A DNA stretch of 64,000 bases. Source: Pseudoalteromonas atlantica (GTDB lineage: Bacteria > Pseudomonadota > Gammaproteobacteria > Enterobacterales > Alteromonadaceae). The first letter of the stretch is position 1. Each line of letters opens with the position of its first letter. A model generated the notes under the pieces. The model saw only the letters and a program-made list of their open reading frames with translations. It searched no databases and was not told the origin of the DNA. Made by a program: the position numbers and the translations under genes. This document shows positions 44,610 through 52,728 of this stretch, piece by piece. Location: NCBI GenBank assembly GCA_007988745.1, contig BJUT01000011.1:19231-83230 (forward strand). Reading direction: 5' to 3'.

Positions 44610-47120
44610 ATGAAATTAACAACCCTTGCGCTAACACTTGGTGTAGCGCTTAGCGGCCACGCATTGGCTAGCGATAAAAAAGAAGACAAAAAACCACAAA
44701 CCCTAAGCGAAATGGTCGAAGGACAAACCGAATTTTCAGGTATTTTTAATTTATACCAAGACCCAAAAACCGGTGAGCACTTAATGGTGCTCACCGAATC
44801 GCAGCTTAACACCCCTTTTGTATACTTTGCTCATACAGTGGACGGTGTCACTGATGCTGGGCATTATCGCGGTGCCTATAGAGAAACCAAGCTTATTGAG
44901 TTTAGAAAATACTTTGACCGCATAGATATAGTTAGCAAAACCCCTCGCTATAAATTTGATCAAAACAGTGCCATTGCCAAAGCAAGCAATGCCAATATTA
45001 GCGAAGCCGTTTTAGCCAGCATTAAAATAGAAAAAGAAGAGCAAGGAAAAATAGCCTTTAAGGTCAACAAGCTATTTTTAAGTGAGGCGCTACACAAGGT
45101 ATCGCCAACGCCAAACCCAGCCGATAAAAAAGCTAAAAAACGCTTTAAAGTAGGTAAATTAAACAGTAAAAAGTCGCGTATTGTTAAGCAGCGTCCTTAC
45201 CCAAATAACTTAGATGTGGTTGTAGATTACGTATTTAGTAATGCCAGCCCCACCGTGCGTGGTACAAGCGCAGTAAGCGACCCGCGCAATGTCTCTGTAA
45301 AGGTGCAGCACTCTTTTGTTGCATTACCAAAAAACGACTATAAACCACGTAAAGATGACGCGCGCATAGGCTATTTTACCAATCAATTTGATCTAATGAC
45401 CTCGACCGATTGGGCACCATATGAAGATGTTATTAAACGCTGGGACCTACAAAAGAAAAACCCTAGTGCTGAGCTTTCTGAGCCAGTAAAGCCAATTACC
45501 TGGTGGATAGAAAATACCACCCCAGTAGAGTGGCGCGACACAATACGCGATGCCGTACTTACCTGGAATAGCGCTTTTGAAAAAGCCGGTTTTAAAAACG
45601 CACTAGAAGTTAAAGTACAACCCGATGACGCAACCTGGGATGCTGGTGATATTAACTACAACGTATTACGTTGGACATCATCACCTAAACCGCCATTTGG
45701 TGGCTACGGGCCAGCTCTTGCCAACCCGCTAACCGGTGAAATACTTGGCTCAGACATTATGCTTGAGTTTGTGTTTATGAAAAACCGCTGGATTTACGAC
45801 ACGCTTTACACACAAGGCACAATGAGCCACGGCGAAAACCTGCACACAAGTGGCGATTTAAATTGCTCACTAGGCCATGAAATTCAACAAAACCTATTAC
45901 TTGCTAAAGGCTTAGCAACAGGTGCCTCCATTGATGACAATGAAATGATTCGCCAAGGTTTAACTCAGTTAATTCTTCATGAAGTAGGCCATACACTAGG
46001 CTTAAACCACAATATGAAATCGTCTATTTTGTGGGATGAAAAAGAGATTCATGATAAAACCAAAACCCAAGGCATAGTTACAGGCTCAGTGATGGATTAT
46101 GCGCCGGCCAACATAGCCCCCATTGGTGTGCAGCAAGGCGATATTTTTCAAACCAAGCCAGGCCCTTATGACGACTGGGCTATAAACTATGGCTACAGCA
46201 CAGCCCTTGAAGATGAAGCCGCAGAGCGCGCACGCCTAAATACAATATTAGCGCGCTCTAGCGAGCATGCGCTTGCCTTTGGTAACGATGCCGACGACAT
46301 GCGCGCACCGGGTCGCCATATAGACCCACGCGTAATGATAGGCGACCTTTCATCAAACCCTGCAGCCTATGGCGCCGACCGTATGGCGCTAATTAATAAG
46401 TTATTTACTGAGCTAAAAGAAAAAGCCACAGTAAAAGGTGAGTCTTACCAACAACTGGTTACCTCAGCTAATAGTTTATTTGGCCAATACCGCTCGCAAG
46501 CGGGCATTGTTTCTCGCCAAATAGGTGGCGTATATGTTGAACGTGCAGTTGTGGGCGACCAGCATGCTGATAAACCCTTTACCCCAGTACCGCTTGAGCG
46601 CCAAACACAAGCAATGAACATACTTGCTAAATATGTATTTGCGCCAGGTGTACTCACTAGCATGCAACCACTGTATAACTATTTACAGCAACAACGTCGC
46701 GGCTTTAGCCATTATGGTAAAAATGAAGACCCTAAAGCACACAAAATGATTTTAGGCATGCAAAAAACAGTACTTGCGCAATTGCTGCATCCTGCTGTTA
46801 TGCTGCGTATTTCAGACACCGCGCTGTACGGTAACGAATATAGCCTAACGCAATTTATGGACGACCTAACTGCCAGTATTTTTGTTGATAGCAAAGAGAG
46901 CACGTCTGTTAGCCGCAATCTACAAATAGAGTATGTAAATCAGCTTATTGCTATTGCGGGCCTAGGCAAAGCCAGTAAACACGACAATTTGGCAAAAACT
47001 GCCGCGCTCTATCAGTTAACACAAATAGCTGATACAAGCGTAGGGTGGGGAGCCGATACAGCAACTAAAGCGCATAAAAAGTATATTGATCACTTAATTG
47101 CTAAAGCGTTAGAAGCTTAA
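44610..47120 (+). CDS. Secreted zinc-dependent metalloprotease (DUF5117/DUF4953 type)
   Basis: This 836-residue exported protein has a signal peptide (about 1-20, ending HALA). The active site HEVGHTLGLNH lies near residue 456, the metzincin HExxHxxGxxH pattern, with a downstream methionine in GSVMDYAP as the probable Met-turn. Flanking regions match the large DUF5117/DUF5118/DUF4953 proteins of marine and soil bacteria. The substrate is unknown. It is divergent from the efflux operon. A strong hairpin separates it from phzF. The Shine-Dalgarno is weak. Confidence 0.9.
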   Translation: MKLTTLALTLGVALSGHALASDKKEDKKPQTLSEMVEGQTEFSGIFNLYQDPKTGEHLMVLTESQLNTPFVYFAHTVDGVTDAGHYRGAYRETKLIEFRKYFDRIDIVSKTPRYKFDQNSAIAKASNANISEAVLASIKIEKEEQGKIAFKVNKLFLSEALHKVSPTPNPADKKAKKRFKVGKLNSKKSRIVKQRPYPNNLDVVVDYVFSNASPTVRGTSAVSDPRNVSVKVQHSFVALPKNDYKPRKDDARIGYFTNQFDLMTSTDWAPYEDVIKRWDLQKKNPSAELSEPVKPITWWIENTTPVEWRDTIRDAVLTWNSAFEKAGFKNALEVKVQPDDATWDAGDINYNVLRWTSSPKPPFGGYGPALANPLTGEILGSDIMLEFVFMKNRWIYDTLYTQGTMSHGENLHTSGDLNCSLGHEIQQNLLLAKGLATGASIDDNEMIRQGLTQLILHEVGHTLGLNHNMKSSILWDEKEIHDKTKTQGIVTGSVMDYAPANIAPIGVQQGDIFQTKPGPYDDWAINYGYSTALEDEAAERARLNTILARSSEHALAFGNDADDMRAPGRHIDPRVMIGDLSSNPAAYGADRMALINKLFTELKEKATVKGESYQQLVTSANSLFGQYRSQAGIVSRQIGGVYVERAVVGDQHADKPFTPVPLERQTQAMNILAKYVFAPGVLTSMQPLYNYLQQQRRGFSHYGKNEDPKAHKMILGMQKTVLAQLLHPAVMLRISDTALYGNEYSLTQFMDDLTASIFVDSKESTSVSRNLQIEYVNQLIAIAGLGKASKHDNLAKTAALYQLTQIADTSVGWGADTATKAHKKYIDHLIAKALEA

Positions 47121-47130
47121 TTAACTAAAT

Positions 47131-47162
47131 CAAACAGGCCACGTAATACGTGGCCTGTTTAT
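47131..47162. terminator. Bidirectional terminator between convergent genes
   Basis: A stem of at least 12 bp (AAACAGGCCACG from 47132 with CGTGGCCTGTTT to 47160) lies exactly between the metalloprotease stop and the phzF stop. T-rich sequence follows on the plus strand. Confidence 0.85.
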
Positions 47163-47951
47163 TTATAAATAAATTGTGCCTTTTAAATACCGCACAGCGT
47201 TACCGGTTAAGGTCACTGTATTTTCGCCTACTTCACATTGTATAAAACCACCTCGGCTTGAAGCCTGATACGCGTTTAATTTATTTTTACCTAATTGCTG
47301 CGCCCAGTAAGGGGCAAGGCCGGTGTGAATAGAGCCCGTAACAAAGTCTTCTTCGCCACCACTTGCTGGCCAAAAATAACGAGACACAATATCGTACTCA
47401 GCAGAACTCGCTGTGGCGACCACATCAAGTGGATATAAGGTTTTTAACAAATCAGACTCAGTGGTTAAATCATGAATTTGTTGAGCATTTTCGTATATAG
47501 CAAAATATGCTTGGCGGTTTTTAAGCACCTTAATAGGTTGTATAGACAACCCTTTCAACAACGCATCGGGTATAGTTTGCACTTCATCTGGCGCTTGTTT
47601 AGGAAAGGTCATAGCAAAACTGCCATCGCTATTTTTATTAACAATAAGCTCCCCTACAGCCGCGGCGTTAAAGCGCACTTGGCTAAGGTTGTGCTGCTCG
47701 CATAAAACATACGCAGCAGCGAGCGTAGCGTGGCCGCAAAAATCTATTTCCATTAATGGCGAAAACCACCGTATTGCAAAACTGCCATCTGCCAAAGGGC
47801 ACGTAAACGCAGTTTCAGAAACATTATTTTCAGCGCCAATATTAAGCATTAACTCATCACTAAGCCACGACTCAAGCGGGATCACAGCCGCGTAATTGCC
47901 TTTGAATAACTCGCTTGTAAATGCATCAATTTGATGGATGGTGAGTTGCAT
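47163..47951 (-). CDS. PhzF family isomerase-like protein
   Basis: This 262-residue PhzF/diaminopimelate-epimerase-fold protein has the catalytic glutamate in NNVSETAFTCP (about E46), DFCGHATLAAAYVL, and the second-lobe motifs EEDFVTGSIHTGLAPYW and GNAVRYLKG. PhzF itself isomerises a phenazine precursor; most homologues have unknown substrates, and no phenazine genes are present. AGGAGG gives it a very strong ribosome binding site. It lies 20 nt after the pilin gene and may share its transcript. Confidence 0.93.
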   Translation of the reverse strand: MQLTIHQIDAFTSELFKGNYAAVIPLESWLSDELMLNIGAENNVSETAFTCPLADGSFAIRWFSPLMEIDFCGHATLAAAYVLCEQHNLSQVRFNAAAVGELIVNKNSDGSFAMTFPKQAPDEVQTIPDALLKGLSIQPIKVLKNRQAYFAIYENAQQIHDLTTESDLLKTLYPLDVVATASSAEYDIVSRYFWPASGGEEDFVTGSIHTGLAPYWAQQLGKNKLNAYQASSRGGFIQCEVGENTVTLTGNAVRYLKGTIYL

Positions 47952-47971
47952 AGGCTAACCTCCTAAATTAG

Positions 47972-48445
47972 TTATAAACAAGCCGAAGGTAATACATCTT
48001 TAGGTACTGTCGTTTTATTTTCACCCACAGCTTGCATCCCTACAACAGGTTCATCAAAACCACATAACCATGCAATAGGACTTGTGGGGTTATTAGTAAC
48101 GACTGCGGGTCTAAAAGTTAAAACTGTATTTTGCAAAGGCTGCGAGGCTTTATTCCCCAAGCTAATGTTAATTGCACCGTTTTCTATGGAAATACTTGTC
48201 ACTCGATTTCCTATTAAATATTTACTTTCAGGCACATTTGCTTGTTTATTATTTTTAGGAAACTCTCTGTTTTCAATGTAATACGTAGTTACGTCTTCTC
48301 TTATTACTGCGGCCATAGCAAGCGGATCAACAAGTTCAGCTTTTTGCATATATTTACTGTATTGAGGTAAAGCAACAGCCGCCAAAATACCAATAATAGA
48401 AATTACGACCATCAATTCAATTAGCGTAAATCCTTTTGACTTCAT
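47972..48445 (-). CDS. Type IV pilin-like protein
   Basis: This 157-residue prepilin has a short basic leader MKSKG, the peptidase site before FTLIELMVV with the key glutamate at +5, and a hydrophobic N-terminal helix continuing [19 protein letters not shown]. The C-terminal domain has two cysteines (WLCGF and SACL at the very end) that could form the pilin disulphide loop. It resembles PilA major pilins of gammaproteobacteria. Its ATG overlaps the stop of the upstream GspF-like gene (ATGA), so the two are coupled. No pilB, pilD or other pilus gene is nearby. Confidence 0.92.
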   Translation of the reverse strand: MKSKGFTLIELMVVISIIGILAAVALPQYSKYMQKAELVDPLAMAAVIREDVTTYYIENREFPKNNKQANVPESKYLIGNRVTSISIENGAINISLGNKASQPLQNTVLTFRPAVVTNNPTSPIAWLCGFDEPVVGMQAVGENKTTVPKDVLPSACL

Positions 48446-49266
48446 AACACTTCTCCTAGCATAAAAATTGGTTGATAAGCCGCTTTCACAAATAAGTAAA
48501 TTGACACAACAATGACTAATCCATACAGAATAACCAGCTTATTTATAAAGCCTTTAGCCTGCAAATTAAATTGTTCCAGCTGCTGCTCAAGTAACACTTT
48601 AAACTCTTCATGAGTTTCGTAGCCTAACGAATCACACTTAGCCAAATGTTTAGTTTCGACTATTGCGGCGTTTTCATCCTCTTTGAAATTTACCGCAAAG
48701 TTAAGCGTTGTCATTAGGCGATCGTATTTCTTAATTAAACTGCGGGGAAGTAAAGCTTTTGATAAACCAATAAAAGGCTGCGAGTCGGTTAAAGCGCATG
48801 CATTTTTAATTTTAAAAATTACTATAAAAATAATGCTTTGCAGTAAAACCAATAGAATAATTGGCACATACCAATAAGAAAAGTAATCACCTAAGGTGTG
48901 CGCGGAAGAAGCCATATGATTGCTATATATCTCTACAAATGTAGGAACAACAAAAGACTGATATAAAAGCGAAGAAAAAACATAAATAAAAAAAACAGCA
49001 GTTAAATAGCTAAAAATGCCTTTGTGCTCAAATTTATACCCGCTAACTAGCTGCGGTACACATTGATAATGCAGGGCTTGTTTTTGCAAAATATCTGCAT
49101 CTTGCAGGGCAAATTTTGCTGCAAGGCAATTGGCTAATTTACTGTCTGTATATTTATTAGCATAAACGGCTAAATACGATTGTGTGGTTAGCTCTTCTTT
49201 TTGTGCGGCACTTAATGTTTTAGAACTATAGACACGGCAAATGTAGCCAAACTGATTCCAATTCAT
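48442..49266 (-). CDS. Divergent single-domain GspF/PilC-like membrane protein
   Basis: This 274-residue protein has three predicted membrane helices (about 82-105, 132-155, 243-262). The region [14 protein letters not shown], followed by the helix pair and ending [16 protein letters not shown], follows the pattern of the type II secretion F domain (VPxFxxxF... LPIFxLG). The usual PilC carries two such domains in about 400 residues, and here only one is clear. It probably serves as the inner-membrane platform for the coupled pilin. The homology call is by pattern and needs a profile search. AAGGATAAAGT precedes the ATG. Confidence 0.62.
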   Translation of the reverse strand: MNWNQFGYICRVYSSKTLSAAQKEELTTQSYLAVYANKYTDSKLANCLAAKFALQDADILQKQALHYQCVPQLVSGYKFEHKGIFSYLTAVFFIYVFSSLLYQSFVVPTFVEIYSNHMASSAHTLGDYFSYWYVPIILLVLLQSIIFIVIFKIKNACALTDSQPFIGLSKALLPRSLIKKYDRLMTTLNFAVNFKEDENAAIVETKHLAKCDSLGYETHEEFKVLLEQQLEQFNLQAKGFINKLVILYGLVIVVSIYLFVKAAYQPIFMLGEVL

Positions 49267-49337
49267 ACTTTATCCTTTTATTTGATAAAGTAACTTGCCA
49301 CATATTTAGCACAATATAAATAGAAGACGATTGTTTT

Positions 49338-49952
49338 TTAAGCCATTGCGGGGCGCATTTTATAATATTGCATACATGCAAATTGCACGGCATTTGTAAG
49401 TAGTAGCATAACAAACATTAAAATATGCGAGGTGCTGGGCATAGCACTGCTTAGCTCTACAAATAAGCCACAGGTACCTGCTACAAATTGCAAGCTAAAG
49501 TAGCGGGCGCTTAAATTGCTAATATTGCCACTGCGTAAGGTTTTATACGTTTGCGGCATAACCCGCACTGAGCTCATTACCAGCCCTACGTATGTAAGGG
49601 CGTTGAGCACCGATGATGTTTCTAGGCTTTTATTTAAAAGCAATAAAAAAGGTAATAACGAAAAGCCAAGCATAGCCACAAGCTGTATACGTTCAGCTTT
49701 TGCGGCGTTATAGCGTGCAAAGTAATATAAAATTAAACCACTTAGCGCCCCAGTTACAAAAAATGGTAAAGCAATAAAGTAGCGTTCAAAATAAATATTG
49801 TAAGTAATAAAGTAGAGGCTTTGCGCTAAACCAAAGGTCATCATTAATAGTGATAACCCCGACACACTGCGATTCTTTCTAATTTTGCTCAATAGCGGTA
49901 AAAAGCTAAAAACTAAAATAAAAGCCGACAAAATAGGTAGATAGTGCGCCAA
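49338..49952 (-). CDS. PQ-loop (SWEET/MtN3-like) membrane protein
   Basis: This 204-residue protein has six to seven predicted helices arranged as two repeats. Each repeat carries a PQ-loop-like motif: FLPLLSKIRKNRSVSGLSLL near the N-terminus and RVMPQTYKTLRSGNISNLSA in the second half. Such proteins transport sugars or amino-acid derivatives or act in quality control; the substrate is unknown. It starts at a TTG behind GAGG. The next ATG would delete the first repeat, so the TTG start is accepted. It is followed 71 nt later by the GspF-like gene. Confidence 0.82.
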   Translation of the reverse strand: MAHYLPILSAFILVFSFLPLLSKIRKNRSVSGLSLLMMTFGLAQSLYFITYNIYFERYFIALPFFVTGALSGLILYYFARYNAAKAERIQLVAMLGFSLLPFLLLLNKSLETSSVLNALTYVGLVMSSVRVMPQTYKTLRSGNISNLSARYFSLQFVAGTCGLFVELSSAMPSTSHILMFVMLLLTNAVQFACMQYYKMRPAMA

Positions 49953-50316
49953 AACAACCTCGCTCGTTACTTAAATGTTAATATAAAACCCGCCTGAAAC
50001 AATAAATAAACATATGTTTTTAAAAGGGTTTTAAAGTGAGCGCGCATTGTAATGATGAATACATTTTACTCAACAAATTAGCGTAAACCTATATTAGGCA
50101 CTGGCAAGATAGCTGTACAAAAAGCGTTACTTTAAGTGAACACCAGAGCCCCTTTACATCTAAAAGTTACCAACCTTACACCTCAGCTTAAACGCATTTT
50201 ACTCTAGAGATCGGCTCGCTCTAAAACAATTATTGTGTATTCATCGCACAACTATGAAATAGAACTGATAATTGTTATCATACGCAGGTCCGTGGCAATT
50301 ACACAAAAAATAAACT
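49953..50316. other. Divergent intergenic region with Fur box
   Basis: This 364-base spacer lies between the leftward PQ-loop gene and the rightward PepSY gene. Apart from the Fur site near its right end, I see no ORF or known RNA. Confidence 0.4.
50267..50281 (+). promoter_or_regulatory. Fur box upstream of the PepSY gene
   Basis: GATAATTGTTATCAT is close to a perfect palindrome and matches the core of the Fur consensus, 36 bases before the PepSY start. Iron repression of that gene is the expected consequence. Confidence 0.75.
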
Positions 50317-51450
50317 ATGAGAAAAACACTTTTTAAAATTCACAGCTGGGTAGCCCTTATAGCGCTTATTCCGCTGCTTGTTATCAGTATAACTGGTAGC
50401 GTTTTGGTATTTAAAAGCGAGATTGACGGCTTACTAATGCCAGACAGTCACTTTGTTGTACAACAACAAGCCAACCGCTTACCTATTGATACACTTATAA
50501 CAAAAACTCAAAAAACCTACCCTGAGTATGTTGTTGGTAGCTGGGAAATATTTAACGATGATACTGCTGATCGGGTTTATTTAATTAAACGCGGTACAGA
50601 GGACTGGTATAAATTTCATTTAGATCAATACACGGGCAATATTTTATCGGAGCCAGTAGGCACTAGCCATTACTTTACCGACTGGTTTTTAGACTTACAT
50701 TACACCTTTTTACTTAACGATTTAAAAAGCTTACCAGGGCAAACTGGCACTGTTTTAGGGTTCTTTTTTGCGGTGTTTTTTTTAGTACTGGGTATTACAG
50801 GTCTTATTATTTATCGTAAGTTTTGGCAGCGGTTATTTAGTGTACGCTGGCGCGCCACACTGCAAATAGTGCTTAGCGACATTCATAAAATGACCGGCGT
50901 AATTGGCTCGCCAATTATTATAATTTTAGCCATCACCGGCGGCTACTTTAACGGCGCGGTGTGGTATCACGAAGTAATTGAACACGCAGAAGAAGAGCAC
51001 TTTGTATTAACTAAAAATTTATATAATGAAGAGATTTCTTTTCAGCACGTACTTGATGACAGCCAAAAGCAAATACCCACCTTTAATGGTACGTTTTTAG
51101 TAATGCCGCTTGAGCCAGACGAAAACATAACGTTATTTGGTGAGGTTGATACCAGCAACCCGCTTGCCAGTGAATATGCAAATACCGTGACTTACAATAA
51201 GCTAACGGGCGAGCATATGGCTAACTGGGACATTCGCGAAGTGGGTGTAGGTTGGCAAGTAATTGATAGCTTTAGAAAACTACACTTTGGTTATTTTGCA
51301 GGGCTCATTAGTAAAATAATTTGGTGTGTTATTGGTTTAAGCCCTGTTTGGCTTGGCGGTACTGGCTTTTATTTATGGTTTACTCGCCGTAAGCGTAAAA
51401 AACAGTCTCAAAAAAACCGCTTAAGTAAACACCGCACTGTAAGTGCTTGA
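50317..51450 (+). CDS. PepSY-associated transmembrane protein
   Basis: This 377-residue inner-membrane protein has four predicted helices (about 12-35, 145-170, 195-218, 337-358) and a large periplasmic region with PepSY modules. The start FKIHSWVALIALIPLLVISITG is the family hallmark, and LSDIHKMTGVIGSPIIIILAITG recurs. The conserved histidines in the helices suggest haem binding, and members are linked to siderophore-iron reduction. The upstream Fur box supports an iron role. The C-terminus is strongly basic (RRKRKKQSQKNRLSKHR). Confidence 0.9.
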   Translation: MRKTLFKIHSWVALIALIPLLVISITGSVLVFKSEIDGLLMPDSHFVVQQQANRLPIDTLITKTQKTYPEYVVGSWEIFNDDTADRVYLIKRGTEDWYKFHLDQYTGNILSEPVGTSHYFTDWFLDLHYTFLLNDLKSLPGQTGTVLGFFFAVFFLVLGITGLIIYRKFWQRLFSVRWRATLQIVLSDIHKMTGVIGSPIIIILAITGGYFNGAVWYHEVIEHAEEEHFVLTKNLYNEEISFQHVLDDSQKQIPTFNGTFLVMPLEPDENITLFGEVDTSNPLASEYANTVTYNKLTGEHMANWDIREVGVGWQVIDSFRKLHFGYFAGLISKIIWCVIGLSPVWLGGTGFYLWFTRRKRKKQSQKNRLSKHRTVSA

Positions 51451-51457
51451 TTAAAAA

Positions 51458-51496
51458 ATCACCTCACTGTAATGTTAAAAATCACAGTGAGGTGAT
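51458..51496 (+). repeat. Inverted repeat covering the Shine-Dalgarno of the TPR lipoprotein gene
   Basis: ATCACCTCACTGT (51458-51470) and ACAGTGAGGTGAT (51484-51496) form a perfect 13-bp stem with a 13-nt loop. The right arm contains GAGGTG (51489-51494), the ribosome binding site of the gene starting at 51499. No T tract follows, so it is not an ordinary terminator. Confidence 0.8.
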
Positions 51497-51498
51497 AT

Positions 51499-52644
51499 AT
51501 GAAATATTTAGTTTTTACACTTAGTTTATTGCTAACTGCTTGCAGTAGCACCCCGCCCGAAGCGCCAATTAAAAAAGTACAACTTACCCATATAATAAAT
51601 CACTCGCTTTTCGAGCAGGTTAAAACACCTAGCGAGCACAGTATTTTTGAGCTGTCGGAGCCTGAAAAAAGCGCATTTTTAACCTACGCACACTCGCGTT
51701 TAAACAATGTACGCGCTGATGAAATTATTTTTAATTACCTGCAAAACCAGCTCACCAACTTTAAGTATGATGGCGCCACCCTCACAGCCCAACAAGCGAT
51801 TGAACGCTCAGAAGGTAACTGCATTAGTTTAGCCATACTTACGCAAAGCTATGCGCAGCTTTTAAACCTCGAAACCAGCTTTCAAGAAATGACGAGCGAA
51901 CCTGTGTATGCCAAAGAGGGCAATGTAATTTATGTTGCTAACCACTTTAGAACGAAAATTTACGCCCCAAAAAAAGAAACAGATGAAGATATTATTGTAA
52001 TAATTCGCGCAGGCACGTTAATTGATTACTTCCCCACTCGCGGCAGCTTTTATTCAGGCAGCGCTACGTATAACGATTTACTCTCTAATTTTTATAGCAA
52101 CTTAGCCGCTACGGCACTAGCCGAAAACAACCTTAATAAGGCTTACTCTTTAATTATGCAAGCCAACCGCTTTACCCCAAACGATGCAGAACTGTTTAAT
52201 ATAGCCGGCGTGCTGCACCGCCGTGCAGGCGATTTAAAAAGCGCTCACATGATTTACCAAACCGCGCTTGATAGAAACGATATAAGTATAAATTTAATTA
52301 ATAACTATCGAATATTAGCAAAAGAGCTGGGAGATAAAACACTAGAAAAACGCCTAACAAGCCAGCTTGTTGATAAAGAAAAAGATCCCTACGAGCTACT
52401 CGTTATTGCTAAAAATAACTTACATCAGGGCAAGGTCACTCAAGCTAAAAAACAACTCGAACTTGCCATTGCAAAAGCCCCTTATATATCGGAGCTCTAT
52501 TTAGAGCTGGCTAAAATTCGCTACCAACAAGGTAACACAGCGCAAACACAAAGCTTGCTTGAAAAAGCCATCCAATATGAGCGCAATAAAGAAAGGCTAA
52601 ACGTATATCAAGCTAAGCTTGCGTCGCTAAACAAGCACAATTAA
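51499..52644 (+). CDS. TPR-repeat lipoprotein with transglutaminase-like N-terminal domain
   Basis: This 381-residue lipoprotein has lipobox LLTAC with cysteine near residue 15. Residues about 60-190 resemble bacterial transglutaminase-like modules: the [16 protein letters not shown] region has the N-C arrangement, with [10 protein letters not shown] later. Residues about 210-375 are tetratricopeptide repeats ([39 protein letters not shown]). TPRs imply a protein-binding role at the envelope. It is 48 nt after the PepSY gene, and its ribosome binding site lies inside a strong hairpin. The function is unknown. Confidence 0.85.
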   Translation: MKYLVFTLSLLLTACSSTPPEAPIKKVQLTHIINHSLFEQVKTPSEHSIFELSEPEKSAFLTYAHSRLNNVRADEIIFNYLQNQLTNFKYDGATLTAQQAIERSEGNCISLAILTQSYAQLLNLETSFQEMTSEPVYAKEGNVIYVANHFRTKIYAPKKETDEDIIVIIRAGTLIDYFPTRGSFYSGSATYNDLLSNFYSNLAATALAENNLNKAYSLIMQANRFTPNDAELFNIAGVLHRRAGDLKSAHMIYQTALDRNDISINLINNYRILAKELGDKTLEKRLTSQLVDKEKDPYELLVIAKNNLHQGKVTQAKKQLELAIAKAPYISELYLELAKIRYQQGNTAQTQSLLEKAIQYERNKERLNVYQAKLASLNKHN

Positions 52645-52680
52645 TCATCTTTATTTTAAATTAGTTTAAACGCGGCTTTT

Positions 52681-52711
52681 GCTAATGCACTTATTACACA
52701 AGTGCATTAGC
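52681..52711. repeat. Inverted repeat between convergent genes
   Basis: GCTAATGCACTT (52681-52692) pairs perfectly with 52700-52711 around a 7-nt loop. There is no T tract on either strand. It lies between the two convergent gene ends and may mark or protect transcript ends. Confidence 0.6.
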
Positions 52712-52728
52712 GTGTTATCGCAATTTAT

